Source: Pseudomonadaceae bacterium (GTDB lineage: Bacteria; Pseudomonadota; Gammaproteobacteria; Pseudomonadales; Azotimanducaceae). Taken from it: 64,000 nt of DNA. The stretch spans positions 248,001 to 312,000 of the forward strand of contig JANSWO010000003.1 of assembly GCA_024743435.1 (NCBI GenBank), in the 5' to 3' direction. Shown in pieces: positions 33,485 to 42,802 of this stretch (position 1 is the first letter of the stretch; every line of letters begins with the position of its first letter). The position numbers were made by a program, and so were the translations under genes. Below the pieces are notes generated by a model, which saw only the letters and a list, made by a program, of their open reading frames with translations, searched no databases and was not told the DNA's origin.

Positions 33485-34738
33485 ATGAGCACCTTAAACA
33501 CACGGAACGCTTCTAAGCAGCTGGAGCGCAACATACCCAAAATCATGGTGCTGGCGTTTTTCCAGGTTTTCCTGGTCATCATGCCGGTGGCTGTGCCGTT
33601 CTTCATGAGCCGCGGCCTCGATATGCAGGGTGTGTTTGCCCTGCAGGCGATGTTCGCTTTGATCGTTGTGGTGACGGAAGTGCCGAGCGGTTACCTCGCG
33701 GATCTATTCGGACGCCGCAACACGCTTGTGTTTGGCTCCTTCATCGCCGGCTTTGGGCCGACTGCGCTGTTGTTTACCGACGGCCCGATGGGGCTTGTGA
33801 TCTTTGAGGTATGCCTGGCAATTGGTCATTCGCTGGTGTCTGGCTCGGATCTCGCGCTGGTGTACGACTCACAGCTGGCGGTTCGGCAGCGAGGTCGTAA
33901 CAATGCAAGCGTCGTTGGCCAACTCTACAGCTCACGGAGCGCAGGCGATGCGATCGCGGCGGTTACGTGCAGTGTGATCCTGTTGTTCGGAACCATGGAA
34001 GATGCATTGCTGTTGCAGGCGGTACTCGCCTGGCTGCCGTTTCTCATAGCGCTCTCTTTGGTTGAAGCTCCAGGGAGTCGGCTCACTAACGAGAGTCATC
34101 GCGCCAACATGGGACGGATACTGCGGCACCTCTGGCGCTCCGGCGGCGTGCTTCGATATACGTTTGTCGCGTTATCGATCTGGAGTCTGACCACTTTCTA
34201 TGCGGTCTGGCTGCTGCAGAAGCTTTGGCAGGAGCAGGGTATCCCACTCATGATGTTCGGCTACCTCTGGGCTGGCCTGTCGCTTCTTGGTGGCCTGTGT
34301 GGTCAGCACGCGCATCGCCTTGAGGCGCGCCTGGGTGTGCGACGAACGTTGCTGTTGCTCGCGGTCTTGCCGATTGTGGGTTATCTGACGCTGAACTCCG
34401 GTGGCATAGTAATCGGCCTTGCTGGTGCGGCGCTGTTCTATGTGGCGCGCGGTGTTGGGGTCGTCGTTTTGCGAGAAGCGCTGAATCAGCGTGTGCCTGG
34501 AGAGTTTCGGGCCACTGCAAATTCGCTGGCGAGTTTCGCATTCCGAGGCGCATTCGCGATCACTGGCCCGCTAGTCGGCTTCGTGTTCGACTGGTGGGGG
34601 ATGACGACAACGCTGCTGATGTTAGCGGCGACGTCACTGCTGATCTTCTTCGGCACGTTGTTGCCGCTCATCAACGCCCTGAAGCGGGGAGATGATGTGA
34701 TCGAAGACTCGCAACCCTGCCAGATGCCTGCGGGCTAG
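33485..34738 (+). CDS. MFS transporter
   Basis: A 417-residue major facilitator protein with about twelve hydrophobic segments. GYLADLFGRRNTLVFGSF is the loop 2-3 motif of the MFS, and SDLALVYDSQLAVRQRGRNNASVVG is a feature of the drug/tetracycline-efflux-like branch. RGVGVVVLREALNQRVPGEFRATANSL is the matching segment in the second half. Substrate is unknown. A 0.55 kb leader with a terminator precedes it, suggesting conditional expression. A palindrome lies between its stop and the convergent fbiC. Confidence 0.85.
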   Translation: MSTLNTRNASKQLERNIPKIMVLAFFQVFLVIMPVAVPFFMSRGLDMQGVFALQAMFALIVVVTEVPSGYLADLFGRRNTLVFGSFIAGFGPTALLFTDGPMGLVIFEVCLAIGHSLVSGSDLALVYDSQLAVRQRGRNNASVVGQLYSSRSAGDAIAAVTCSVILLFGTMEDALLLQAVLAWLPFLIALSLVEAPGSRLTNESHRANMGRILRHLWRSGGVLRYTFVALSIWSLTTFYAVWLLQKLWQEQGIPLMMFGYLWAGLSLLGGLCGQHAHRLEARLGVRRTLLLLAVLPIVGYLTLNSGGIVIGLAGAALFYVARGVGVVVLREALNQRVPGEFRATANSLASFAFRGAFAITGPLVGFVFDWWGMTTTLLMLAATSLLIFFGTLLPLINALKRGDDVIEDSQPCQMPAG

Positions 34739-34770
34739 CAGTATGGCGGGGTTGCGCTGATCGAGAGTTG

Positions 34771-34798
34771 ATCCGGGTGAGCGCTGTGCCACCCGGAT
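34771..34798. terminator. candidate bidirectional hairpin between MFS and fbiC
   Basis: ATCCGGGTG, a 10-base loop, CACCCGGAT between two converging genes. No T-run follows on the plus strand, so intrinsic termination is uncertain. Confidence 0.4.
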
Positions 34799-34810
34799 TA
34801 TCTGGCGGGT

Positions 34811-37309
34811 TCAGCCTTCGGAGACGGCGATGAGGCCAGGGCGTTGTAAGGGCCCTTTGCGCTTGCGCTCGTATTTCTTCGCTGGCGTATTGACGATATC
34901 CGTAAGTTCCGCGGCCGTCAGGCCAGCCTCGATCCGCTCTTCGCTTGCATCAGCGTAGAGCGTCGTTCGTTGCCTGGGTGTGCGGCCGGCTGCTGAGATC
35001 ATAGCCAGCATCTCCTCGGGCGAAGTTTCCTGGCCGTGGTTAGTGCCGGCGGCTCGAGTGATGGATTCGTTCATTAACGTGCCGCCGAGGTCGTTACACC
35101 CGGCATCCAGGCAGGCGACGACGCCTTCGTGCCCCATCTTCACCCAGCTTGTCTGGATATTGTCGATGAGACCGTTGAACACGAGGCGAGCAACCGCGTG
35201 AATCAGGATGCTCTCGCGGAACGTTGGTCCCTTGCGCGCCTGACCTTTGAGATACATCGGCGCTTCCATATGTACAAACGGCAATGGCACAAACTCGGTG
35301 AAACCGCCGGTTTCCGCCTGCAGATCTCGGATGCGCAGCAGATGCCTTGCCCAGTGCTCGGGCCGTTCAACGTGGCCGTACATGATGGTTGCGGTAGTAC
35401 GGAAGCCAACGGCGTGTGCTGCCCGCATGACCTGCAGCCATTGCTCGGTGTTGATTTTGTCCGGGCAGAGCAGGGCGCGTACCTCGTCGTCCAGGACCTC
35501 GGCTGCGGTACCTGGCAATGTGTCGAGACCAGCTTCCTTCGCGCGTGACAGGTAGGTTTCGAGGTCGAGTTCGAGGGTGGCTGCACCCTGCCAGACCTCA
35601 AGCGGTGAGAAAGCGTGCACGTGCATATCCGGCACAGCCGCCTTCACGATGCGCAGGATTTCAGTGTAGGTATCGCCGGTGTATTCCGGGTGGATGCCAC
35701 CCTGCATGCACACTTCGGTGGCACCACGCTCCCAGGCCTCAACCGTGCGCCGCGCTATTTCCTCAGGATCGAGATCATAGGGGCGACCGCGTAGGTTCTC
35801 AGCCAGCTTGCCCTTGGAGAACGCGCAGAACTGGCATTTGAAGTAACAGATGTTGGTGTAGTTGATGTTGCGATTGACGACGTAGCTCACCGTATCGCCT
35901 ACGCGCTTCTCACGTACCTGGTCCGCCGCCTGGACAACTGCGCTGAAGTCATCGTCCCGAGCCTGGAACAGCCTGACGATCTCAGCCTCGTCCAATCGCT
36001 CAGCGCGCTGGGCTTTGGCAATGATGCCTGCAACGTCAGCCGACACGCGCTCAGGCTCCGCCTTTATCGCGTTGAGAACGGTTTCCGGTGGTAGCACTTC
36101 CTCGCCCGGTGACCACTCGTCGGTGCGCGGGAAGCCGTCCGCGTCCACCCAATCGAGCACTCGCTTGTGTAACCCCTGGTCGAGCCAGCGCTGATAGTGC
36201 TGGGCGTAAGCCGGATAGATGGTGAGCCGCTCATGCAGATCTTTGCCGGCTGAGCGGGTTTCCCGTGCAAGGTCGTCCAGATGGGGCCAGGGCGCTTCCG
36301 GATTGACGTAGTCAGGGGTGAGCGGTGAGACGCCGCCCCAATCGTTTATCCCTGCTGCGACGAGTTTCGGGAGCACGCCTGGAGACAGGTTCGGTGGCGC
36401 CTGGATGCTCATTTGCGCACCAAACAGGATGCGCGCGACAGCGATCGTCCACAGCAGTTCGTTGAGATCTGGCTCCGGCGCTTGCGCCATTTTGGTTTCC
36501 GGTTTGGCGCGGAAATTCTGAACAATGATCTCTTGAATGTGGCCGTGCTTCAGTTGTATATCGCGCATGGCCAGCAGCGATTCAACGCGTTCCAGCCGAG
36601 TCTCGCCGATGCCAATGAGGATTCCGGTCGTGAACGGCACGGCGGCCCTGCCGGCTCGCTCAAGCGTATCCAGCCGGACGGCGGGCACCTTATCTGGTGA
36701 GCCGTAATGCGGCATGCCTTTTTCGGTGAGCCGGTCGGAGGCGGATTCGAGCATGATGCCCATGGACGGCGACACCTGGCGGCCGCGAGCAATCTCCTCG
36801 TCAGACATAGTGCCTGGGTTCAAATGCGGTAGTAGTCCGGTCTCTTTGAAGACCAGCTCAGCCACGTGCACGAGGTAGTCGAATGTCGTCTCAAAACCCA
36901 TCTCCGCTAACGCCTCGCGGGCTGCGGAGTAGCGCAGCTCGGGTTTTTCGCCCAGCGTGAACAGGGCTTCCTTACAGCCCATTGCGGCGCCGTGACGAGC
37001 GATCTCCAGAACCTCATCGACGCTCATGTAAGGCGCTTTCACCTTTCGAGGCACTTGAGCGAATGTGCAGTAGTGGCAGACATCACGGCACAGATGCGTG
37101 AGCGGAATGAAGACCTTGCGCGAATACGTCATCACGTTGCGGAAACCCTGATCCCGCAGATCACCTGCCACCTTGGCCAGAGCTGCTGTGTCGTCGAAGC
37201 TTGCAAGCAACGCAGCTTCAGCTTCGCTCGGTAGTTTGCCGGCACGAGCTCTAGCCAGAATTGAGTCAATCTCAGCTTGGTTGTTGGCGCTCATCGCGTC
37301 TGTGTTCAT
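34811..37309 (-). CDS. fbiC: FbiC, 5-deazaflavin (Fo) synthase (CofG-CofH fusion)
   Basis: An 832-residue bifunctional radical-SAM enzyme that makes Fo, the deazaflavin core of F420, from tyrosine and a ribityl diaminouracil. Two CxxxCxxC iron-sulfur sites: CRDVCHYC (about residue 73, CofG half) and CYFKCQFC (about residue 500, CofH half). FTLGEKPELRY and GGIHPEYTGDTYTEILR are matching family segments. The fused form is the actinobacterial FbiC layout. ATG 37309 has a GGGGAG site and overlaps the cofC stop by 4 bases. It is the last gene of the F420 cluster. Confidence 0.95.
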   Translation of the reverse strand: MNTDAMSANNQAEIDSILARARAGKLPSEAEAALLASFDDTAALAKVAGDLRDQGFRNVMTYSRKVFIPLTHLCRDVCHYCTFAQVPRKVKAPYMSVDEVLEIARHGAAMGCKEALFTLGEKPELRYSAAREALAEMGFETTFDYLVHVAELVFKETGLLPHLNPGTMSDEEIARGRQVSPSMGIMLESASDRLTEKGMPHYGSPDKVPAVRLDTLERAGRAAVPFTTGILIGIGETRLERVESLLAMRDIQLKHGHIQEIIVQNFRAKPETKMAQAPEPDLNELLWTIAVARILFGAQMSIQAPPNLSPGVLPKLVAAGINDWGGVSPLTPDYVNPEAPWPHLDDLARETRSAGKDLHERLTIYPAYAQHYQRWLDQGLHKRVLDWVDADGFPRTDEWSPGEEVLPPETVLNAIKAEPERVSADVAGIIAKAQRAERLDEAEIVRLFQARDDDFSAVVQAADQVREKRVGDTVSYVVNRNINYTNICYFKCQFCAFSKGKLAENLRGRPYDLDPEEIARRTVEAWERGATEVCMQGGIHPEYTGDTYTEILRIVKAAVPDMHVHAFSPLEVWQGAATLELDLETYLSRAKEAGLDTLPGTAAEVLDDEVRALLCPDKINTEQWLQVMRAAHAVGFRTTATIMYGHVERPEHWARHLLRIRDLQAETGGFTEFVPLPFVHMEAPMYLKGQARKGPTFRESILIHAVARLVFNGLIDNIQTSWVKMGHEGVVACLDAGCNDLGGTLMNESITRAAGTNHGQETSPEEMLAMISAAGRTPRQRTTLYADASEERIEAGLTAAELTDIVNTPAKKYERKRKGPLQRPGLIAVSEG

Positions 37310-38001
37310 GTGTCTCCCCGAAACGGGTCTGAAGTGTGGTTGATGCTATCGGTTTGCGCCTGTCCGAGTCGCTCCGCTATTCCCGATTTGTCTAAGTATG
37401 TGCTCGTTTGACACGACTGGCCGCTAGCCAGAAGCCGACGCAGATCATCGGGGGTATCGATATCCAGTTCGAAGTTCTGTTGGCGCACGATTCGAGGCGT
37501 CATGGCGGCTGCGTATGCGGCGTCCACATGTGGACGAAAACTTCTGCCGTCGAATCGGTAGGCGATGTTTGCGCCGGGCGAGCAGAGCAGGGCATTGGTG
37601 CCAAGTTTTTCGTCGTCGGGCACGATTGTTATCTCGGTATGGCCGTTGATGAGCTCATCGACATCGAATGATGTGATCAACGGCAGATCGGCGGGAACAA
37701 CAAAATCACCGCTTGCGCCCAGGTGATCCCGCAGATACGCGCTGGCCTCGAGTAACGCGCCTGATAGATCCGTGTCCGGCGACTCACGAAAGCGCTCGGT
37801 ACCGAACGACTGTGCCAGCGCATCGGCCTCCGGTGCTCTTGAGACGATGAGTACACCGGACAGCTTTTGGCTTTGAACGAGTGCCGTGAGCACGTCCCGG
37901 GCAAGAGCGAGCATGAGTTGCTGGCGCTCAGCCTCGGACAGCACGGTAGCCAGACGCGTCTTGGCGCGCTCCAGCGATTTAATTGGCACGATTGCCCACA
38001 T
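37306..38001 (-). CDS. cofC: CofC/FbiD, phospholactate or PEP guanylyltransferase
   Basis: A 231-residue nucleotidyltransferase that activates the three-carbon side-chain precursor of F420 with GTP. MWAIVPIKSLERAKTRLA is the N-terminal nucleotide loop, VPADLPLI the metal-binding region and DEKLGTNALL the substrate loop. The last 40 residues are a loose tail. Whether it uses 2-phospholactate, PEP or 3-phosphoglycerate cannot be read with confidence. Overlaps fbiC by 4 bases; 59 bases separate it from cofD. Confidence 0.92.
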   Translation of the reverse strand: MWAIVPIKSLERAKTRLATVLSEAERQQLMLALARDVLTALVQSQKLSGVLIVSRAPEADALAQSFGTERFRESPDTDLSGALLEASAYLRDHLGASGDFVVPADLPLITSFDVDELINGHTEITIVPDDEKLGTNALLCSPGANIAYRFDGRSFRPHVDAAYAAAMTPRIVRQQNFELDIDTPDDLRRLLASGQSCQTSTYLDKSGIAERLGQAQTDSINHTSDPFRGDT

Positions 38002-38060
38002 GGCGAAGATCCGTTCGTGGCTGGTGAGCCGCGCGCTGCGAATGCAACCTCAGCGGCTGA

Positions 38061-38999
38061 TCAGATCAGCTCTGAGGCAAAATCCAGCGTTCGCTCGGCC
38101 AGCTTTATTCGATCTTCCAACGTTACCATGACGCTATTGGTAACCACAGTTGCGCAGCTGACTTCGGAGGCCGCGTGTGCATCGGTATTATCGAGTACGA
38201 AACCGTCGATGAGGTCGCCATAGTGCGCGGCGACTGCCGTTGAGGTTACGGGTACGCCAAGCTCCTTCATCATTTTTGCCGCAGGGCCTTTTAGCGCTTG
38301 TCCGCCGATGATGGGAGAGACGGCAATCACGGGTGCCGAACGAGCTTTCAGCCGGTCTCTAAAGCCAGGGATGGACAGCATCGGATCGACTGAAACGAAT
38401 GGGTTGGATGGGCATATGACAATCGCGTCGACCGACTCCAGCCAGTTCAGGGCCTCCTGAATCGGCGCAGCGCGATCGATGCCGTCAAAGCGAAACCCGG
38501 TAACCGCTGGCTTGCAGCGATCGCGCACGAAGTAGTGCTGGAACGCCAGCTCTTCCTCGGGCGTGGCAACAATCGTGCGGACCGGTGAGTCCGACATGGG
38601 CCAGATCGCGTGTTTTATGTCGAACGCGCGCCGCACTGTGTCCGTGACCTCGGACAGGGCAGAACCTTCCGCTAGCATCTGCGAACGTTGATGGTGGAGT
38701 GCAAGGTCGCGATCGCCGAGGGAGAACCACGTCTCGCCCCCGAGTTGCTCCATCGCCGCCATGAAATTCCAGGTTTCATCCTGTCGGCCCCAGCCCGTTT
38801 CCGGGTTGGCAGTTTCAGCAAGCGTATACGTCAGGGTATCCAGATCCGGGCAGATCGTGAGTCCGAAGTGTTCGAAGTCATCGCCAGTGTTCGCGATAAA
38901 CGCAAGCTGCTCTGGTGGCAACAATTTGCTCAGCCCAAAGGCCAACTTCGCGCCGCCAACACCGCCGGTGAGCGCCAGGATTTTCAGATCACGGCTCAC
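38061..38999 (-). CDS. cofD: CofD, F420 side-chain phosphotransferase
   Basis: A 312-residue enzyme that transfers the activated three-carbon phospho-group to Fo, giving F420-0 or dehydro-F420-0. Signature LALTGGVGGAKLAFGLSKLLP at the N-terminus, then ANTGDDFEHFGLTICPDLDTLTYTLA, and VICPSNPFVSVDPMLSIPG later. The start is GTG 38999, inside a 4-base GTGA overlap with cofE, so the two are translationally coupled. Length is normal. Confidence 0.95.
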   Translation of the reverse strand: MSRDLKILALTGGVGGAKLAFGLSKLLPPEQLAFIANTGDDFEHFGLTICPDLDTLTYTLAETANPETGWGRQDETWNFMAAMEQLGGETWFSLGDRDLALHHQRSQMLAEGSALSEVTDTVRRAFDIKHAIWPMSDSPVRTIVATPEEELAFQHYFVRDRCKPAVTGFRFDGIDRAAPIQEALNWLESVDAIVICPSNPFVSVDPMLSIPGFRDRLKARSAPVIAVSPIIGGQALKGPAAKMMKELGVPVTSTAVAAHYGDLIDGFVLDNTDAHAASEVSCATVVTNSVMVTLEDRIKLAERTLDFASELI

Positions 39000-39769
39000 C
39001 GAAAGAGGTCTTCCGCAACGGGTCTGTTGATCATGGCCGAGGTGTCTTTGCTGTCCTCTGTTGCCATATCCCGAATAAGAGCCGCCGGAATCGCTTCGGT
39101 TGTTTCGCCCATGACAAGCGTCGCGGCGCCTGCCAGCGCATCGGCACGATTGATCAGAGTGACTTTCAGTTCTCGGCCGTAGAGATCTTCACCGCCGCGG
39201 TGATCATCAAGCACCGTCATACCCGCGCTGCCGATTGCAGTACCAACCGTGCCGAGCCGCCAAGGCCGATTGTGACTGTCGGTAATCAACACGCTGACCG
39301 TGCAACCACAGCGCTCCATCAGCTCCGCGCGCAGCGCCGCAGCGCTGGCGTCCGGATCCAGTGGCAGCAACAGTGCATTCTCTTCACTGTCTGCGCCGTG
39401 CTCAATGTTGGACTGATCGATTCCAGCGTTGGCAGCCACAAAACCAAGATTGTGGCGGACGATGAGTACGCCCGGTCGGTGCCGAACCACCTCCGTGGAT
39501 TCATCGAGTACCAGCTGCACCATGCGCGGGTCTTTGTCAGTTTTCGCCGCAAGCTCGATAGCTGCATTGCTCGGTGTTACCCCCGCGAGAGGCAGGAGCC
39601 TGCCTTCTACTTTGCTGACGATTTTCTGAGCAACCGCAACAACGTCACCATCGCGCAATGAGTAACCATTGTCCGCAATCGCGGTCAGCAACAGGTCCGC
39701 GAGATCATCACCAGCATTGACCATCGGCATGCCGGGCAGCGCCACCACTTCGAATCGCGGGGTTCTCAT
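38996..39769 (-). CDS. cofE: CofE, F420:gamma-glutamyl ligase
   Basis: A 257-residue GTP-dependent ligase adding glutamates to F420-0. [34 protein letters not shown], the catalytic-domain [22 protein letters not shown] and the metal region [15 protein letters not shown] are as in archaeal CofE. Unlike actinobacterial FbiB there is no fused C-terminal nitroreductase domain. This bears on which three-carbon linker is used (see findings). It overlaps cofD by 4 bases and follows npdG by 39 bases. Confidence 0.95.
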   Translation of the reverse strand: MRTPRFEVVALPGMPMVNAGDDLADLLLTAIADNGYSLRDGDVVAVAQKIVSKVEGRLLPLAGVTPSNAAIELAAKTDKDPRMVQLVLDESTEVVRHRPGVLIVRHNLGFVAANAGIDQSNIEHGADSEENALLLPLDPDASAAALRAELMERCGCTVSVLITDSHNRPWRLGTVGTAIGSAGMTVLDDHRGGEDLYGRELKVTLINRADALAGAATLVMGETTEAIPAALIRDMATEDSKDTSAMINRPVAEDLFR

Positions 39770-39808
39770 GCGGTTACTGCCCTATGCCAGATCGAGACAG
39801 CTCGCTGA

Positions 39809-40465
39809 TCAGTGATCGGCTTGGCCAACGATGCGGATACCCGAATGCGAGATATCGTGCTTGCGATTTATCTGGATGAGAATCGAGGTGAGCGCTTCTG
39901 CCGCAGCTGAGTTCTCAATTGGGCCCGCGTGATAACCACGCATGCCGGCTTGCTCGGTCAGTTCGATTACCTTGTCGCGAGCCGCTTTCTTGTTGCCGGA
40001 AACCAGCACGTCGCACTCGATCTCGACATCTTCCTGCAGCAGGTGCGCAGCGATGTTCTGGAAGGCGGTCACTACCATGACGTCGTCACCCAGCAGGTCC
40101 TGAGCGCGCTTGCCTGCGCTGCCTTCGGGCGGAAGTTGCACGGTGCCGACCTTCGGTGGCTTTAGCGGAACGGTGACATCGATCAGAATCTTGCCCTGCA
40201 GCGAGTCTTTAACGCCTTCGAGCGTGGATAGCTGGTGATCGGCTGGTACCGTTAGCACCACGATGTCGCCAGCCGCGGCGGCATCACCGTTTTCCATCGG
40301 CTGTGCTGGAGTGTCCGGCGAAATCTTTGCCAGGGCATCGACGGCAGCCTGCGCTTTCTCAAGCGTACGTGAGCCGATGATGATCTTGTGGCCGGCTTTG
40401 CTCCAGCGAATGGCCAGGCCCGTGCCGAGATCGCCGGTGCCGCCGAGAATTGCAATGGTGTCCAT
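39809..40465 (-). CDS. npdG: F420:NADP oxidoreductase (NpdG)
   Basis: A 218-residue NADPH-dependent F420 reductase, moving hydride between NADPH and F420 so that F420H2 is available for the LLM and PPOX enzymes. ATG 40465 gives MDTIAILGGTGDLGTGLAIRWSKAGHKIIIGSR, the NADP-binding motif, followed by VPLKPPKVGTVQLPPEGSAG, the family segment. The longer frame to 40528 adds only a Gln/Asn-rich stretch. Located between the LLM gene and cofE. Confidence 0.93.
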   Translation of the reverse strand: MDTIAILGGTGDLGTGLAIRWSKAGHKIIIGSRTLEKAQAAVDALAKISPDTPAQPMENGDAAAAGDIVVLTVPADHQLSTLEGVKDSLQGKILIDVTVPLKPPKVGTVQLPPEGSAGKRAQDLLGDDVMVVTAFQNIAAHLLQEDVEIECDVLVSGNKKAARDKVIELTEQAGMRGYHAGPIENSAAAEALTSILIQINRKHDISHSGIRIVGQADH

Positions 40466-40693
40466 AGGTCTGTCTCGTTTGTTGTTGTTTGACTGTGTGG
40501 TTGTTTGCTGTTCGGAGATGGAAATCACGCGCGAATGCGAAGGTCTGCTCGGATGTTAGCTCCGCGACTGGTGCGATCTGACGAGCGATTGAGTCACCTC
40601 GTTTCAAGGCGAGATTGTCTCACAATTGCCCGTGACGAATGCGTCAGCGAGCGTTTTAACGGTTACGTGGATATGGCTTGTTGCGGCTTGTCG

Positions 40694-41623
40694 TTAGACG
40701 TCATTCATGGCAGCCAGCTCCGGCAACACCTGATCAATCAGCGCCTCGGTCTGCTCCATAACGTCGCTGGTGTTACCGGCGATCGGCCGCAGGACGAACT
40801 TGTGCGCACCGGCGGCGTGGAACTCACCGATTCTTGCCAGGATCTCTTCCGCACCACCAACGGCGAAGAAGCCCTCGGCGGATTTTCCGGTGAGTTTGGC
40901 AAGCCCGGCCATCTGTTTCTGCACAATCGGATCGTCTTTGCTGCCGAAAAAGAAGCCGAAGCCGGCGCCGTAGTGATCTTCGTCAATTGACGTGCCGTAT
41001 TCATCGCAGGCGGCTTTGATAGCGTCGATGACCGGTTTTACATCCTCGGCGATTTCGATGCCGGCTTGCCAGCCGGTGCTCCAGCGGGCGGTGCGCTCGA
41101 TCGCTGCTTTGGACGAGCCGCCGAGCCATAGCGGCAGTCGTTTCTGAATGGGTTTGGGCGAGATTGTTGCGCCTTTGAGCTGGTAGTGCTCGCCGTCGAA
41201 GTCGACTTCATCCTCCTGCCACAACTTGCGCATGATCTGCACAGCTTCGTTCGTGCGCGCTCCGCGGCCAGCGGTGGGTTTGCCGGTGGTACGGAAATCC
41301 GGGCTCCGGGCGCTGCCGACGCCGAACATGGGTAGTAGCCGACCATTCGAGAGGAAGTCGATGGTGGCGCATGCCTTGGCGGTGACAATGGGGTCTCGCA
41401 GTCCGAGGCTGGCGACGTTCATACCGAACTTGATACGTTTCGTTGCGCCGGCGAGAGCCGCCATGACACTCATGGTTTCCAGTTGCGGATCGCGGCTTAT
41501 CAACCGATCGCTTTGCCACAGCGAGTTAACGCCGCCCTCATCGCACAGTTTTACCCAGTCCCAGTAGTCGCTGGCATCGTTGAATGGAAAGCCCGCCAGG
41601 CCAAGGCCAGCACTGATTGTCAT
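40694..41623 (-). CDS. LLM-class F420-dependent oxidoreductase
   Basis: A 309-residue luciferase-like TIM-barrel. Start ATG 41623 (MTISAGLGLAGFPF) is where family similarity begins; the frame runs open to 42154 with no match. Family segments: VNSLWQSDRLISRDP, LPMFGVGSARSPDFR, TISPKPIQKRLPLWLGGSSKAAIERTARWSTGW. It heads the F420 cluster. Substrate unknown; dehydrogenases on alcohols or enones are common in this subgroup. Confidence 0.87.
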   Translation of the reverse strand: MTISAGLGLAGFPFNDASDYWDWVKLCDEGGVNSLWQSDRLISRDPQLETMSVMAALAGATKRIKFGMNVASLGLRDPIVTAKACATIDFLSNGRLLPMFGVGSARSPDFRTTGKPTAGRGARTNEAVQIMRKLWQEDEVDFDGEHYQLKGATISPKPIQKRLPLWLGGSSKAAIERTARWSTGWQAGIEIAEDVKPVIDAIKAACDEYGTSIDEDHYGAGFGFFFGSKDDPIVQKQMAGLAKLTGKSAEGFFAVGGAEEILARIGEFHAAGAHKFVLRPIAGNTSDVMEQTEALIDQVLPELAAMNDV

Positions 41624-41716
41624 TGTCCCGCTCGCAAACTGTGATTGGATGGGGGCAGGGTAACCCGGCCACAGGCGCGATATCATCCGTGATAATCGGG
41701 GTGAGGGGGTGCTCAG

Positions 41717-42802
41717 TTGCAGGAAAGAAATGTCGAAGCCAAGGCGCCCCGTGTCTTGGTGCTGGGCGCGACAGGGCTTGTTGGCAGCGCGGCGGTGCGC
41801 GCCTGGTGTGACGCTGGCGCAGAGGTTGTTGGCGCCTCCCGGCGTCCCGCGCAGATAGAGCTGCCATGCTCCTGGCTCGAGCTGGATCTGTTGGATCGCG
41901 ATGCCTGTGCGACTGCGCTGGCTGGTGAGTCGTTCAGTCACATTGTCTACAGCGCGCTGTATGAAGAGCCGGAATTGATTTCTGGCTGGCGCAGCGAACG
42001 GCAAATCGATACCAACAGCACGATGTTCGACAACGTTCTTAGTGCGATTGCTGGCGATTGCCACGTTACGCTCCTGCAAGGCACCAAAGCCTATGGTGCA
42101 CATGTAGAGCCCATGGCGCTGCCGGGGCGAGAGAGTAGCCCCCGGCATGAGCACGAGAATTTTTACTGGCGCCAGGAGGATCTGCTTCGGTCGAAGAGTG
42201 AGCGATTTGCGTTCACGATCCTGCGGCCTCAGGTGGTTTGCGGTTCAGCCGTGGGCAGCCCAATGAACACGCTGCTCGCGCTGGCGCTATATGCCCACGT
42301 AGAGAAATCCTGCGGACGTCCACTGCGGTGCGTCGGTTCCGGCGGCTTCGTCACCGAGCTGATCGATGCCCGACTGCTGGCGCGGATGATTGTGTGGGCG
42401 GGCAGCTCTCGGGCCGCCGCTGGCGAGACCTTCAATGTCACCAACGGAGACGTCGTGCACTGGCCGAGTTTCTGGCCTGCCTTCGCCGCTCTCCTCGGTG
42501 CGGACTATGTTGACGAGGTGCTTTCTCCGAACTCGTTGCAGCAATGGTCCGGGGACGCGGAGAACGAGCGCGCCTGGCAACGGTTGGTCGAGAAACACGA
42601 TCTGCTGCCCGGGTCACTCGCTGAGCGGGCAGGCTCTTCGTTTGAATTTGCGGACGCGGTTTTAGGCTGTGCTGGTGGCGCAACCACGCTTCTGTCCACC
42701 GTCAAATTGCGCAAGGCTGGTTTTCACGAGTGTATTGATAGCCTCGATATGTGCGCTGAACTGTTGTCTGAGATGGCGAGCAATCGGCTAATCCCGGCAT
42801 GA
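41717..42802 (+). CDS. NAD-dependent epimerase/dehydratase-like SDR
   Basis: A 361-residue extended SDR with the VLVLGATGLVGSAAVRAW nucleotide motif and a progesterone 5-beta-reductase/iridoid-synthase-like pattern (LLQGTKAYGAHVEP, HENFYWRQEDLL, FTILRPQVVCG). The catalytic Tyr lies in the FYWRQEDLL segment of that subgroup. The start is uncertain: the only in-frame initiator after the last stop is TTG 41717. Its stop overlaps the glucokinase ATG by 4 bases. It is divergent from the F420 cluster. Confidence 0.8.
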   Translation: MQERNVEAKAPRVLVLGATGLVGSAAVRAWCDAGAEVVGASRRPAQIELPCSWLELDLLDRDACATALAGESFSHIVYSALYEEPELISGWRSERQIDTNSTMFDNVLSAIAGDCHVTLLQGTKAYGAHVEPMALPGRESSPRHEHENFYWRQEDLLRSKSERFAFTILRPQVVCGSAVGSPMNTLLALALYAHVEKSCGRPLRCVGSGGFVTELIDARLLARMIVWAGSSRAAAGETFNVTNGDVVHWPSFWPAFAALLGADYVDEVLSPNSLQQWSGDAENERAWQRLVEKHDLLPGSLAERAGSSFEFADAVLGCAGGATTLLSTVKLRKAGFHECIDSLDMCAELLSEMASNRLIPA

